Notes: generated by a model not told the origin, from the sequence alone. DNA of 38,215 bases from JANNWF01 sp052390415 (GCA_052390415.1 JBQTGY010000068.1:1-38215), one strand, 5' to 3'; shown: positions 1 through 8,141, counted from the stretch's first letter. Translations and numbers: made by a program.

Positions 1-140
1 AGATGGTGATGCCGGGCGACAATGTGAAGATGGTGGTGACCCTGATCGCCCCGATCGCGATGGAAGAAGGTCTGCGCTTCGCGATTCGCGAAGGCGGCCG
101 TACCGTCGGCGCGGGCGTGGTGGCGAAAATCATTAAGTAA
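1..140 (+). CDS. tuf: Elongation factor Tu, C-terminal fragment
   Basis: Only the last 45 or so codons are in the window, in frame from base 3 to the TAA at 138-140. The fragment carries the end of EF-Tu domain 3: a PGDN turn, a VTLIAPIAMEEGLRFAIREG stretch, then GRTVGAGVV and a short lysine-containing tail. These are hallmark residues of bacterial EF-Tu, the GTPase that brings aminoacyl-tRNA to the ribosome. Position immediately before rpsJ fits the fusA-tuf-rpsJ order of many proteobacteria. The 5' part is outside the window. Some relatives carry a second tuf copy, so tufA versus tufB cannot be decided. Confidence 0.97.
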   Translation, partial: MVMPGDNVKMVVTLIAPIAMEEGLRFAIREGGRTVGAGVVAKIIK

Positions 141-157
141 CACGGGTTTGGGGTGAG

Positions 158-192
158 GCGGCGCGCTTGCAAACCGCAGGTTTGCGTGCCGC
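158..192 (+). terminator. Possible hairpin after tuf
   Basis: GCAAACC (169-175) and GGTTTGC (179-185) pair around a 3-base loop. GCGGC (158-162) and GCCGC (188-192) can extend the stem across an interior loop. It lies 18 bases after the tuf stop but has no T run, so it may be a weak terminator, an mRNA-end stabiliser or chance. Confidence 0.4.
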
Positions 193-386
193 TGAACGCC
201 TGAGCGCTATGTACAAAGGCCGGAAAATAGCATTCGAAAATCGAGTGCCACCTCCCGGAGACCGGATTCAACCGCTGCACAACCACTTTGCCGTCATCGG
301 CGAAGTACTAAGCGAAAAGAGACCCAAGGACGGTGTTTCGTATTCGCTCGACAAGGAATTGTCGCACTGAATTGTCTCGTCACCTG

Positions 387-416
387 TTGACGAAGCGTGC
401 AAGTGTCGGCTATACT
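387..416 (+). promoter_or_regulatory. Sigma70-type promoter of the S10 operon
   Basis: TTGACG at 387-392 and TATACT at 411-416 are separated by 18 bases. Each hexamer matches the consensus at five of six positions. Initiation would be near 423, about 90 bases before rpsJ. This is the clearest promoter in the ribosomal block and probably drives the whole S10 operon. Confidence 0.8.
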
Positions 417-512
417 TGTCTGCTCGAGTGAGTTGGGACACCTGCTCACGTCTATTTGGTTGCGTCCAATGAGTCGCAGCTAGCTCTTTATCAAGATTCA
501 AGGACCCAGCCA

Positions 513-824
513 ATGGCGGACCAGAAGATTCGGATTCGGCTCAAGGCGTACGATCATCGATTGATTGATCGTTCCGCGAGCGAAATCGTCGAAACGGCAA
601 AGCGGACCGGCGCGCAAGTGCGCGGACCGATCCCGCTGCCAACCAAGATTGAGCGCTACACCATTCTGGTGTCGCCGCACGTCGATAAAGATGCCCGCGA
701 CCAGTACGAGACCCGCACCCACAAGCGCGTGCTTGACATCATCGATCCCAACGACAAGACCGTTGATGCCTTGATGAAGCTCGAGCTGGCTGCCGGCGTC
801 GACGTGCAGATCAAGCTGGGTTGA
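513..824 (+). CDS. rpsJ: 30S ribosomal protein S10 (uS10)
   Basis: This 103-residue protein has the full family length and opens MADQKIRIRLKAYDHRLID. S10 sits in the 30S head and also acts as NusE, pairing with NusB in transcription antitermination. The start at 513 is chosen over an upstream in-frame codon at 456 because it matches the family N terminus and has AAGGA (500-504) eight bases upstream. It is the first gene of the S10 operon, about 90 bases after the inferred transcription start, and is followed 10 bases later by rplC. Confidence 0.98.
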   Translation: MADQKIRIRLKAYDHRLIDRSASEIVETAKRTGAQVRGPIPLPTKIERYTILVSPHVDKDARDQYETRTHKRVLDIIDPNDKTVDALMKLELAAGVDVQIKLG

Positions 825-834
825 GGGCGAAGAC

Positions 835-1473
835 ATGAGCATTGGAATTGTTGGCCGCAAATGCGGCATGAGCCGAGTCTTCACCGAGGCGGGTGAGTCC
901 ATCCCTGTGACCTTGATCGAAGCCTCCCCAAATCGTGTTGTGCAGGTTAAGACCGTCGAAACTGACGGCTACTCTGCCATCCAGGTCACCACGGGCAGCA
1001 AGCGCGTGGCGCTGGTGAACAAGCCGTTGGCTGGTCATTACGCCAAGGCCAAAGTCGAAGCCGGTCGCGGTCTGTGGGAGTTCCGCATCGCTGATGAAGC
1101 GATTGGCAACTACAGCGTTGGCGGTGAAATCAAAGCTGACTTGTTTAGCGTTGGGCAGACGGTTGACGTCGCTGGCGTAAGCAAGGGCAAGGGCTTCCAG
1201 GGCACGATCAAGCGCTGGAACTTCACCATGGGTGATGCCACCCACGGTAACTCGCTGTCGCATCGCTCGCCGGGTTCGCTTGGTCAGCGGCAGACTCCGG
1301 GTCGCGTGTTTCCGGGCAAGAAAATGTCCGGTCAGATGGGCAACGTCAATCACACCACACAGAACTTGACGGTTGTCAAAGTCGACGCCGAGCGCGGTTT
1401 GATTGCAATTCGCGGCGCAGTTCCGGGTGCTCCGGGCGGCAACGTCGTCATCCGTCCGGCGTCGAAGGGTTAA
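835..1473 (+). CDS. rplC: 50S ribosomal protein L3 (uL3)
   Basis: The protein has 212 residues, the usual size for L3, an early-assembly protein whose long loop reaches towards the peptidyl-transferase centre. It opens MSIGIVGRKCGMSRVF. The centre carries the conserved G-DATHGNSLSHR and GSLGQRQTPGRVFPGKKMSGQMGN-type region; the latter includes the glutamine that PrmB methylates in E. coli. GAGGGCGAAGAC precedes the ATG. It is tightly packed between rpsJ and rplD. Confidence 0.98.
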   Translation: MSIGIVGRKCGMSRVFTEAGESIPVTLIEASPNRVVQVKTVETDGYSAIQVTTGSKRVALVNKPLAGHYAKAKVEAGRGLWEFRIADEAIGNYSVGGEIKADLFSVGQTVDVAGVSKGKGFQGTIKRWNFTMGDATHGNSLSHRSPGSLGQRQTPGRVFPGKKMSGQMGNVNHTTQNLTVVKVDAERGLIAIRGAVPGAPGGNVVIRPASKG

Positions 1474-1484
1474 GGAGAATACTG

Positions 1485-2087
1485 ATGGAACTCGCCGTTA
1501 CAGGTAGCAGCCAAGGCTTGTCGGTGTCCGACGCAGTCTTTGGCCGCGAGTTCAGTGGTGACCTGGTGCATCAGGTTGTCGTCGCCTACCGCAATGCGGG
1601 TCGGGCCGGCACCAAGGCGCAGAAGACGCGCGCCGAGGTCAATGGAACTACGAAGAAGTCGAAGAAGCAGAAGGGCGGCGGCGCTCGCCACGGTGCCTTG
1701 ACTGCGCCGATCTTTGTCGGCGGTGGTCGCGCATTCGCTGCGCGTCCGCGCAGCTACGCGCAAAAGGTCAATCGCAAGATGTATCGCGCCGCAGTCGCGG
1801 CGATCCTGTCCGAGTTGAATCGGCACGGTCGCTTGAAGATTGTCGACGCCATCGAAATCGCCCAGCCCAAGACCAGTGCTTTGGTCGCCAAGTTGAAGGC
1901 GCTCGAAGTGACCAAGCCATTGCTGGTGACTGAAAGCGGCGATGAGGCTCTGTATCTGGCCGCACGCAACATTCCCTACGTGCAGGTTCGCGACGTGCAG
2001 GGTCTCGACCCGGTGTCTTTGGTCGCTGCCGACTACGTGGTTATGACGGTCGACGCGGTGAAGAAGGTTGAGGAGTGGCTGGCATGA
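1485..2087 (+). CDS. rplD: 50S ribosomal protein L4 (uL4)
   Basis: This 200-residue protein matches L4, which lines the exit tunnel through a long basic loop, seen here as the GTKAQKTRAEVNGTTKKSKK-like segment followed by GGGARHG. L4 is the autogenous repressor of the S10 operon in E. coli. Whether it does so here is unknown, because the leader is short. AAGGAG lies ahead of the ATG. The stop overlaps the rplW start as ATGA, which suggests translational coupling. Confidence 0.97.
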   Translation: MELAVTGSSQGLSVSDAVFGREFSGDLVHQVVVAYRNAGRAGTKAQKTRAEVNGTTKKSKKQKGGGARHGALTAPIFVGGGRAFAARPRSYAQKVNRKMYRAAVAAILSELNRHGRLKIVDAIEIAQPKTSALVAKLKALEVTKPLLVTESGDEALYLAARNIPYVQVRDVQGLDPVSLVAADYVVMTVDAVKKVEEWLA

Positions 2088-2377
2088 GCAGCGAAAAGAT
2101 TCTGGGCGTCCTGCGCGCCCCGCACGTTTCTGAGAAGACCGCGCGTCTCCAGGAAACCAACCAGTACGTGTTCGAGATTGCCGTGGGTGCAACCAAGGCG
2201 GACGTGAAAGCGGCGGTAGAGCAGCTGTTCAGCGTCAAGGTCGAGCAAGTCAACGTTTTGAATGTGAAGGGCAAAACCAAAGCCTTTCGTTCGCGCAACG
2301 GTCGCCGCGGCGATTGGCGCAAAGCCTATGTTCGTTTGGCCGAAGGCCAGTCGATCGACGTGATGGCTAAGGCCTAA
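2084..2377 (+). CDS. rplW: 50S ribosomal protein L23 (uL23)
   Basis: The 97-residue product opens MSSEKILGVLRAPHVSEK, typical of L23, which sits at the tunnel exit and docks trigger factor and the signal recognition particle. The ATG at 2084 overlaps the rplD stop (ATGA). An ATG three codons upstream (2075) lies inside rplD and would add only MAG, so 2084 is preferred. It contains the conserved NVLNVKGKTK and RRGDWRKAYVRL-like features. Confidence 0.97.
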   Translation: MSSEKILGVLRAPHVSEKTARLQETNQYVFEIAVGATKADVKAAVEQLFSVKVEQVNVLNVKGKTKAFRSRNGRRGDWRKAYVRLAEGQSIDVMAKA

Positions 2378-2389
2378 GGTAAGCAAGTC

Positions 2390-3211
2390 ATGGCACTTAT
2401 CAATTACAAGCCAACCTCACCAGGTCGCCGTTCCAAAGTGGGCGTGGTTCACGCCGACCTGTACAAGGGCGATCCATACGGCCCACTGGTTGAGGCGCAG
2501 TCAAAATCCGGTGGCCGCAATCACCACGGCCGTATCACCACGCGCCACATCGGTGGTGGACACAAGCAGCATTACCGCATCGTTGACTTCAAGCGCGATA
2601 AAGAGGGCATTGCTGCCCGCGTTGAGCGCGTTGAATACGATCCGAATCGCACCGCGCACATCGCGCTGCTGTGTTATGCCGATGGCGAGCGTCGTTATAT
2701 CATCGCGCCCAAGGGCATTCAGATTGGCGACCAGTTGATGGCGGGCCGGGATGCCCCGATCAAGGTGGGCAACACGCTGCCGCTGCGCAACATCCCCATC
2801 GGCACCATGGTGCACTGCATCGAGATGAAGCCAGGCAAGAAGGCGCAGATTGCGCGTTCGGCGGGTGCCGGCGCGCAGTTGATCGCTCGTGAGCAAGGGT
2901 ATGCGACGTTGCGTTTACGCTCGGGCGAAATGCGCAAAGTGGTTGCCGATTGCCGCGCGACCATTGGCGAAGTGGGTAACAGCGAGCACAGCCTCGAGAA
3001 GTTGGGTAAGGCTGGCGTCAAGCGTTGGATGGGCGTTCGCCCGACCGTTCGCGGCGTGGCCATGAATCCCGTCGATCATCCGCACGGTGGCGGCGAAGGT
3101 CGTACGTCAGGTGGTCGTCACCCGGTGTCCCCGTGGGGTACGCCGACCAAGGGTTACAAGACCCGTAACAACAAACGTACGCAGCAGTTTATCGTGCGTC
3201 GGCGCAAGTAA
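2390..3211 (+). CDS. rplB: 50S ribosomal protein L2 (uL2)
   Basis: This is full-length L2 (273 residues), a highly conserved protein needed for subunit association and peptidyl-transferase assembly. It starts MALINYKPTSPGRRS. It contains GRNHHGRITTRHIGGGHKQ near residue 45-65 and the C-terminal NPVDHPHGGGEGR motif with the histidine implicated in the peptidyl-transferase region. It lies 12 bases after rplW and 12 before rpsS, within the S10 operon. Confidence 0.98.
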   Translation: MALINYKPTSPGRRSKVGVVHADLYKGDPYGPLVEAQSKSGGRNHHGRITTRHIGGGHKQHYRIVDFKRDKEGIAARVERVEYDPNRTAHIALLCYADGERRYIIAPKGIQIGDQLMAGRDAPIKVGNTLPLRNIPIGTMVHCIEMKPGKKAQIARSAGAGAQLIAREQGYATLRLRSGEMRKVVADCRATIGEVGNSEHSLEKLGKAGVKRWMGVRPTVRGVAMNPVDHPHGGGEGRTSGGRHPVSPWGTPTKGYKTRNNKRTQQFIVRRRK

Positions 3212-3223
3212 TAGGACCGGTCC

Positions 3224-3490
3224 ATGGCACGTTCACTCAAGAAAGGCCCGTTCGTCGACCTCCACCTTCTCAAGAAGGTCGAAGGCGCCGTCGGTAGCAA
3301 GAAGCCGATCAAGACCTGGTCGCGGCGGTCAATGGTGGTGCCGGAGATGGTCGGCTTCACAATTGCTATCCACAATGGCAAGCAGCACGTCCCGGTTCTC
3401 GTCAACGAGAACATGGTGGGGCACAAGCTTGGCGAGTTCGCGGTGACCCGTTTGTTCAAGGGCCACACCGGCGACAAGAAGAGCAAGTAG
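3224..3490 (+). CDS. rpsS: 30S ribosomal protein S19 (uS19)
   Basis: An 88-residue protein opening MARSLKKGPFVDLHL, the standard S19 N terminus. It has the WSRRSMVVPEMVG and GHKLGEFAVTR-type segments. S19 forms a complex with S13 in the 30S head and contacts the A-site finger. Length is close to the 92 residues of E. coli, with a slightly shorter tail ending KKSK. Confidence 0.97.
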   Translation: MARSLKKGPFVDLHLLKKVEGAVGSKKPIKTWSRRSMVVPEMVGFTIAIHNGKQHVPVLVNENMVGHKLGEFAVTRLFKGHTGDKKSK

Positions 3491-3499
3491 GAAACGACG

Positions 3500-3835
3500 A
3501 TGGAAGCCAGAGCCATTCACCGTGGTGCGCGCATCGCTGCCCAAAAGGCGCGTTTGGTTGCCGATCAGGTTCGCGGTTTGCCGGTGGGGCGCGCAAGCGA
3601 CCTCCTGCAGTTCAGCGACAAGAAGGCAGCGCAGATCATTCGGAAAGTGTTGTTGTCAGCGGTCAGCAACGCTGAAAACAACGACGGAGCAGATGTTGAT
3701 GAGCTCAAGGTCTGCAGTATCTTCGTCGACGAAGGCGCCACCATGAAGCGCTTCCACGCCCGTGCAAAGGGTCGTGGTGCGCGCATTCTCAAGCGCAGCG
3801 CCCACATTACTGTGGTCGTGGGTACCGGCAAGTAA
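3500..3835 (+). CDS. rplV: 50S ribosomal protein L22 (uL22)
   Basis: The 111-residue protein carries the L22 signatures: RAIHRGARIAAQKARLVADQVRG at the N terminus and the basic tunnel hairpin around KRFHARAKGRGARILKRSAHITV. L22 and L4 together form the constriction of the exit tunnel, where macrolide-resistance changes occur in other bacteria. I see no such change that can be judged from one sequence. Confidence 0.97.
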   Translation: MEARAIHRGARIAAQKARLVADQVRGLPVGRASDLLQFSDKKAAQIIRKVLLSAVSNAENNDGADVDELKVCSIFVDEGATMKRFHARAKGRGARILKRSAHITVVVGTGK

Positions 3836-3859
3836 TCGGCAGGAATTCGGGAATCGACC

Positions 3860-4570
3860 ATGGGTCATAAAGTTCATCCAACCGGTATCCGCCTCGGCAT
3901 CGCCAAGGATTGGAATTCGAAGTGGTACGCGGGTAAGCGCGAATACGCAGAGTATTTAGCCGCTGATCTTAAAGTTCGCATCATGTTGCGAAAGAAGCTA
4001 GCGCAGGCTGGCATTTCCAAAATCCTTATCGAACGGCCGGCAAAAACCGCCCGTGTGACCATTCACACCGCCCGTCCAGGCGTGGTAATTGGAAAGAAGG
4101 GTGAGGATATTGAGAAGCTGCGGCGTGATGTGTCTGACATGATGGGCGTGCCTGCGCACATCAATGTTAGCGAAGTGCGCAAGCCGGAGCTTGACGCGCA
4201 GCTGGTCGCAGAATCGATCGCGCAGCAATTGGAGCGCCGCATCATGTTCCGCCGCGCGATGAAGCGCGCTGTGGGCAACGCGATGCGCCTCGGTGCGCTG
4301 GGTATCAAGGTCAATGTTGCTGGCCGCTTGAATGGTGCGGAAATCGCTCGTTCAGAGTGGTATCGCGAAGGGCGTGTGCCTTTGCACACGCTTCGTGCGG
4401 ATATTGACTACGGCTTCGCAGAAGCCAAGACAACCTACGGCATCATCGGGGTTAAGACGTGGATTTTTAAGGGCGAAATCTTTGACTTGGCCGCTTCACA
4501 GCAGGCCGAAGGAAAAGAGGAAGCGCGTACCGGCGACGGTCGCCGCGACCGTGACCGCGGCGCCAAGTAA
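3860..4570 (+). CDS. rpsC: 30S ribosomal protein S3 (uS3)
   Basis: At 236 residues this is full-length S3. It opens MGHKVHPTGIRLGIAKDWNS, has a KH-type RNA-binding domain with the GVVIGKKGEDIEKLR loop near residues 75-90, and ends in a basic, glutamate-rich tail. S3 lines the mRNA entry channel and contributes to helicase activity. It follows rplV after 24 bases. Confidence 0.98.
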   Translation: MGHKVHPTGIRLGIAKDWNSKWYAGKREYAEYLAADLKVRIMLRKKLAQAGISKILIERPAKTARVTIHTARPGVVIGKKGEDIEKLRRDVSDMMGVPAHINVSEVRKPELDAQLVAESIAQQLERRIMFRRAMKRAVGNAMRLGALGIKVNVAGRLNGAEIARSEWYREGRVPLHTLRADIDYGFAEAKTTYGIIGVKTWIFKGEIFDLAASQQAEGKEEARTGDGRRDRDRGAK

Positions 4571-4582
4571 GGAGCAATCGCC

Positions 4583-4996
4583 ATGCTGCAACCGAAAAGA
4601 ACCAAGTACCGCAAACAGCACAAGGGCCGTAACGAAGGTCTGAGCTGGAACGGCTCCGCTGTGAGCTTTGGCGAGTACGGATTGAAAGCAACCACACGCG
4701 GCCAGCTGACATCGCGACAGATTGAGTCCGCACGTCGGACCATCAGCCGCTATGTCAAACGTGGCGGCAAGTTGTGGATTCGCGTGTTCCCGGACAAGCC
4801 AATCACCAAGAAGCCCATTGAAGTGCGAATGGGTAACGGTAAGGGCAATGTTGAGTTATGGGTTGCGCCGATTCAGCCTGGGCGGATGTTGTACGAAATG
4901 GAAGGTGTGACGGAAGAGTCAGCACGCGAAGCATTTCGCTTGGCGGCAGCCAAACTCTCGGTGCAGACCCAGTTTGTCATCCGGACGGTGCGCTAA
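4583..4996 (+). CDS. rplP: 50S ribosomal protein L16 (uL16)
   Basis: The protein has 137 residues and begins MLQPKRTKYRKQHKGRN, diagnostic of L16, a late-assembly protein next to the A and P sites. It includes GRQLTSRQIE-type and IRVFPDKPITKKPIEVRMG segments. Its TAA stop overlaps the rpmC start (TAATG), so the two genes are probably translationally coupled. Confidence 0.98.
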   Translation: MLQPKRTKYRKQHKGRNEGLSWNGSAVSFGEYGLKATTRGQLTSRQIESARRTISRYVKRGGKLWIRVFPDKPITKKPIEVRMGNGKGNVELWVAPIQPGRMLYEMEGVTEESAREAFRLAAAKLSVQTQFVIRTVR

Positions 4997-5181
4997 TGAA
5001 CATCACAGACTTGCGGACGAAGTCGTCCGATCAGCTCAAGACCCATTTGTTGGATCTGCGTCGTGAGCAATTCAACCTGCGCATGCAGAAAGGCACGGGC
5101 CAGCTTACCCAGACCCATCAGATGGTTCGCGTTCGCCGCGAGATTGCGAAAGTGAAAATGCTGCTCGGCGCGAACAGTTAA
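4996..5181 (+). CDS. rpmC: 50S ribosomal protein L29 (uL29)
   Basis: A small 61-residue protein that opens MNITDLRTKSSDQLKTHL and has the L29 helical-hairpin signature L-RREQFNLRMQ followed by VRREIAKVKMLL. L29 lies near the tunnel exit next to L23. The ATG shares a base with the rplP stop codon. Length agrees with the 63 residues of E. coli L29. Confidence 0.96.
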   Translation: MNITDLRTKSSDQLKTHLLDLRREQFNLRMQKGTGQLTQTHQMVRVRREIAKVKMLLGANS

Positions 5182-5191
5182 GGCGACAGAC

Positions 5192-5452
5192 ATGAGCGAT
5201 ATCGAAAACACCCAGCACACGGTCGATGGCCGTGTGATCAGCAACAAGATGCAGAAGACGGTGACCATCTTGGTTGAGCGTCAAGTCAAGCATGGCTTGT
5301 ACGGCAAATACATCAAGCGTTCGACCAAACTGCATGCGCATGACGAGCAAGGCTGTCAGGAAGGCGACAAGGTCCGGATTGCTGAATGCCGCCCCATTTC
5401 CAAGACCAAGAACTGGCGAGTGATCGAAGTTCTTGCGCGCGCCGCCGACTGA
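5192..5452 (+). CDS. rpsQ: 30S ribosomal protein S17 (uS17)
   Basis: An 86-residue OB-fold protein with the S17 signatures GRVISNKMQKTVTILVERQVKH, YGKYIKRSTKLHAHDE and GDKVRIAECRPISKTK. S17 is a primary 16S rRNA binder needed for early 30S assembly. It follows rpmC after 10 bases. Confidence 0.97.
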   Translation: MSDIENTQHTVDGRVISNKMQKTVTILVERQVKHGLYGKYIKRSTKLHAHDEQGCQEGDKVRIAECRPISKTKNWRVIEVLARAAD

Positions 5453-5467
5453 AGTCAGGAGTAGACC

Positions 5468-5836
5468 ATGATCCAGATGCAGTCCAGGCTCGACGCGGCC
5501 GATAACAGCGGTGCCAAAGAACTGATGTGCATCAAGGTGCTCGGTGGCTCCAAGCGCCGTTACGCCCACATCGGCGACATCATCAAGGTGAGCATCAAAG
5601 ATGCGATTCCTCGCGGCAAGGTCAAGAAGGGTGAAGTTTACGACGCCGTGGTTGTGCGTACCCGCAAGGGCGTTCGCCGTGCTGATGGTTCGTTGATTCG
5701 CTTTGACGGTAATGCAGCGGTGTTATTGAACAACAAGCAAGAGCCCATCGGCACGCGCATCTTCGGACCGGTCACCCGTGAGTTGCGTGGTGAGAAATTC
5801 ATGAAGATTGTCTCGCTGGCGCCGGAAGTTCTGTAA
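5468..5836 (+). CDS. rplN: 50S ribosomal protein L14 (uL14)
   Basis: This 122-residue protein has exactly the usual L14 length. It opens MIQMQSRLDAADNSGAKELMCIKVLGGS and contains RKGVRRADGSLIRFDGNAAVLLN and GTRIFGPVTRELR. L14 forms part of the intersubunit bridges with 16S rRNA and binds the silencing factor RsfS in other bacteria. The start at 5468 is preceded by AGGAG. Confidence 0.98.
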   Translation: MIQMQSRLDAADNSGAKELMCIKVLGGSKRRYAHIGDIIKVSIKDAIPRGKVKKGEVYDAVVVRTRKGVRRADGSLIRFDGNAAVLLNNKQEPIGTRIFGPVTRELRGEKFMKIVSLAPEVL

Positions 5837-5846
5837 GGGAATTGAG

Positions 5847-6161
5847 ATGAACCGTATCCGAAAGGGCGATCAAGTGATCGTCATCACCGGCAAAAACAAA
5901 GGCCAAAAGGGCGAGATCGTGCGTGTTGCTGGCGACAAAGTAGTCGTCACCAACATCAATCTGGTCAAGCGTCACACCAAGCCGAATCCGCAGGCCAATC
6001 AGCCAGGCGGCATCATCGAGCGTGAGGCACCCATCCACATTTCGAATGTGATGGTTTTCAATCCGGCGGCTGGCAAAGGCGACCGGGTCGGTATCAAGGT
6101 GCTCGAGGATGGACGCAAATTGCGTGTGTTCCGCTCGAGCGGTGAGGCGATTGACGCCTGA
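5847..6161 (+). CDS. rplX: 50S ribosomal protein L24 (uL24)
   Basis: A 104-residue protein with an N-terminal KOW motif (KGDQVIVITGKNKGQKGEI) and the conserved PNPQANQPGGIIEREAPIHISNV segment. L24 is one of the proteins that initiate 50S assembly. The ATG at 5847 matches the family start (MNRIRKGD). An upstream in-frame ATG at 5808 falls inside rplN and is rejected. Confidence 0.97.
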   Translation: MNRIRKGDQVIVITGKNKGQKGEIVRVAGDKVVVTNINLVKRHTKPNPQANQPGGIIEREAPIHISNVMVFNPAAGKGDRVGIKVLEDGRKLRVFRSSGEAIDA

Positions 6162-6172
6162 GGAATGTTGCA

Positions 6173-6715
6173 ATGACCACCCGGCTTGAAACGATTTACA
6201 AACAAGAAGTGATGCCGAAGCTGATGGAGCGCTTTGGCTATACCAACCCAATGCAAGTGCCACGATTGAGCAAGGTCACGCTCAACATGGGTGTCGGCGA
6301 AGCGGTAGGCAACAAGAAAATTCTTGAGAATGCGGTCGCAGATATGGCGAAGATCTGCGGCCAAAAGCCCATCGTCACCAATGCGCGCGTTTCGGTAGCC
6401 ACCTTCAAAATTCGCGACGGTTGGCCCATCGGCTGCAAGGTCACTCTGCGCCGCGCTCGTATGTATGAGTTCGTTGATCGCTTGGTCAATATCTCGCTGC
6501 CCCGTGTCCGCGATTTCCGTGGCATCTCGGGTCGCGCATTTGATGGGCGCGGCAACTACAACATGGGTGTGAAGGAACAGATCATTTTCCCGGAAATCGA
6601 TTTCGACCAAGTCGACGCGATCCGCGGTATGGATATCGCCATCACCACCACCGCCAAAACCGACGAAGAAGGCAAAGCATTGCTCGAATGCTTCCGCTTT
6701 CCGTTCCGTAACTGA
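6173..6715 (+). CDS. rplE: 50S ribosomal protein L5 (uL5)
   Basis: The 180-residue product matches L5, a 5S rRNA-binding protein of the central protuberance. It has MQVPRLSKVTLNMGVGEA near residue 25, the RDGWPIGCKVTLR segment, LPRVRDFRG, and the C-terminal GMDIAITTTAKTDEEGKALL region. Length equals E. coli L5 within a residue or two. It follows rplX after 11 bases. Confidence 0.98.
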   Translation: MTTRLETIYKQEVMPKLMERFGYTNPMQVPRLSKVTLNMGVGEAVGNKKILENAVADMAKICGQKPIVTNARVSVATFKIRDGWPIGCKVTLRRARMYEFVDRLVNISLPRVRDFRGISGRAFDGRGNYNMGVKEQIIFPEIDFDQVDAIRGMDIAITTTAKTDEEGKALLECFRFPFRN

Positions 6716-6731
6716 TTCCAAGAGTCCACAC

Positions 6732-7037
6732 ATGTCCAAGACCTGCATGGTTAACCGCGAAGTCAAGCGGGCGAAGTTGGTAAAGAAACACGCTGCGAAG
6801 CGCGCTGGGTTGAAAAAAGTGGTCAACAGCCCGCACTCAACCTACGAAGCCAAGATTGACGCGCAAGCTGCGCTGCAAAAGTTGCCGCGCGATGCCTCGC
6901 CTGTTCGTCAGCGTAATCGCTGCGTGTTGACTGGTCGTCCGCGCGGTGTCTATCGCAAGTTTGGTCTGGGTCGTAACAAGTTGCGCGAAGCGACGATGCG
7001 CGGCGACGTCCCCGGTCTGCGCAAAGCTAGCTGGTAA
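6732..7037 (+). CDS. rpsN: 30S ribosomal protein S14 (uS14), zinc-free type
   Basis: This 101-residue long-form S14 ends with the conserved GRPRGVYRKFGLGRNKLREA, GDVPGLRKASW signature. It lacks the paired CxxC motifs of the short zinc-binding form, so it is the zinc-independent type usual in gammaproteobacteria. S14 belongs to the 30S head near the decoding site. A 90-base gap separates it from rpsH, larger than most spacers in this cluster. Confidence 0.97.
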   Translation: MSKTCMVNREVKRAKLVKKHAAKRAGLKKVVNSPHSTYEAKIDAQAALQKLPRDASPVRQRNRCVLTGRPRGVYRKFGLGRNKLREATMRGDVPGLRKASW

Positions 7038-7127
7038 AACGTGTTAGTTATGGCGGTGGTCGAGGTTGATTGCCGAGTTTCTCTTCCCGCATTCCGCGGA
7101 TATCGGTGCACTCAGAGGTAATGATTC

Positions 7128-7523
7128 ATGAGCATGACTGATCCTATCGCCGACATGTTGGTTCGCATCAAGAATGCGGCCGCAGTTGGTAAGCCTCTCG
7201 TCAAGATGCCATCGTCGCGATTGAAAGTGGCCATCGCCACTGTTCTCAAAGAAGAAGGCTACTTGTTGGATGTTCGGGTCTCCCCGAACGGCAAGAAGGC
7301 TGATCTTGAATTGGTGTTGAAGTATTTCCAAGGCAAGCCGGTAATCGAACGACTTGAGCGCGTTTCGAAGTCCAGCCTGCGCAACTATCGTGGCAAGGAC
7401 GAGCTGCCGAAGATTCTCGGTGGACTGGGCGTCGCGATCATTTCCACCTCGAAGGGCATCATGACAGATAGCCAAGCTCGCGCCGCAGGCGTGGGTGGCG
7501 AAGTCATCTGCCTGGTCGCCTGA
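7128..7523 (+). CDS. rpsH: 30S ribosomal protein S8 (uS8)
   Basis: A 131-residue protein opening MSMTDPIADMLVRIKNA and ending with STSKGIMTDSQARAAGVGGEV-CLVA, both diagnostic for S8. S8 binds 16S rRNA helix 21 and, in E. coli, represses the spc operon by binding mRNA near rplX-rplE. The start at 7128 has AGAGG (7114-7118) nine bases upstream. Confidence 0.98.
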   Translation: MSMTDPIADMLVRIKNAAAVGKPLVKMPSSRLKVAIATVLKEEGYLLDVRVSPNGKKADLELVLKYFQGKPVIERLERVSKSSLRNYRGKDELPKILGGLGVAIISTSKGIMTDSQARAAGVGGEVICLVA

Positions 7524-7536
7524 TCGGGAGTTCAGC

Positions 7537-8064
7537 ATGTCACGCGTAGCCAAGAAACCGATCTCGCTGCCTACGGGCGTCGAGTTCAGCGTTGCAAACG
7601 ATCAAGTCACGGTGAAGGGCGGCAAGGGCAGTCTGGCTCTCGCGGTGCCGCGTGCGATCAAGGTGGTCAACGATAAGGGCACGTTGTCCGTCGTTGCCGA
7701 CGATGCGGATAGTGTGGCCTTGGCTGGCACCATCCGAGCGGTGTTGGCGAACATGGTGCAAGGTGTTTCTGCTGGCTTTCAGCGCAAGTTGGAGTTGGTC
7801 GGCGTGGGTTACCGCGCGGCGGTAGCTGGTAAAGACCTGAACCTGTCGCTGGGTTATTCGCACCCCGTCGTGTTCAATGCGCCTGAGGGCGTCACGATCA
7901 CGACGCCGACCCAGACCGAAATCCTCATCTCCGGCGCAGACAAGCAGCAAGTGGGTGAGGTAGCGGCAAAGATCCGCGGTTATCGTCCGCCCGAGCCGTA
8001 CAAGGGCAAGGGTGTTCGTTACGCCGGCGAGAAAATCATCATGAAGGAAGCCAAGAAGGCCTGA
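7537..8064 (+). CDS. rplF: 50S ribosomal protein L6 (uL6)
   Basis: The protein has 175 residues with the two L6 domains. It opens MSRVAKKPISLPTGVEF and ends with the signature RGYRPPEPYKGKGVRYAGE-I-KEAKKA. L6 sits near the factor-binding site and the sarcin-ricin loop. The start at 7537 fits the family and follows GGGAG. An in-frame upstream ATG at 7495 is inside rpsH and is rejected. Confidence 0.98.
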   Translation: MSRVAKKPISLPTGVEFSVANDQVTVKGGKGSLALAVPRAIKVVNDKGTLSVVADDADSVALAGTIRAVLANMVQGVSAGFQRKLELVGVGYRAAVAGKDLNLSLGYSHPVVFNAPEGVTITTPTQTEILISGADKQQVGEVAAKIRGYRPPEPYKGKGVRYAGEKIIMKEAKKA

Positions 8065-8141
8065 CGCGGAATCATCCGCGCGCTGGAAAGTCATTGCTTG
8101 CTTCTCTGGCGTAGCAGCCTTCAGCTCTCGAGGAAATGGAA

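Larger units (their letters stand above)
141..512 (+). other. tuf-rpsJ intergenic region with S10 leader
   Basis: This 372-base gap contains the hairpin after tuf (158-192) and the promoter at 387-416. From the expected start near 423 it leaves a leader of about 90 bases before rpsJ. In E. coli the S10 leader is the site of L4-mediated autogenous control. This leader is shorter and I could not match it to that structure. A 67-codon open frame at 167-370 has no recognisable protein character and no convincing ribosome-binding site, so I leave it out. Confidence 0.6.

Noticed and set aside
167..370. A 67-codon open frame in the S10 leader region
   Set aside because: No homology signal, no ribosome-binding site, and it ends before the strong promoter at 387.
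141..512. E. coli-like L4 control hairpins in the S10 leader
   Set aside because: The leader after the predicted start is only about 90 bases and I could not draw the required structure.
5999..6826. A 275-codon minus-strand open frame over rplX, rplE and rpsN
   Set aside because: Shadow of conserved ribosomal genes; no independent start signal or protein motif.
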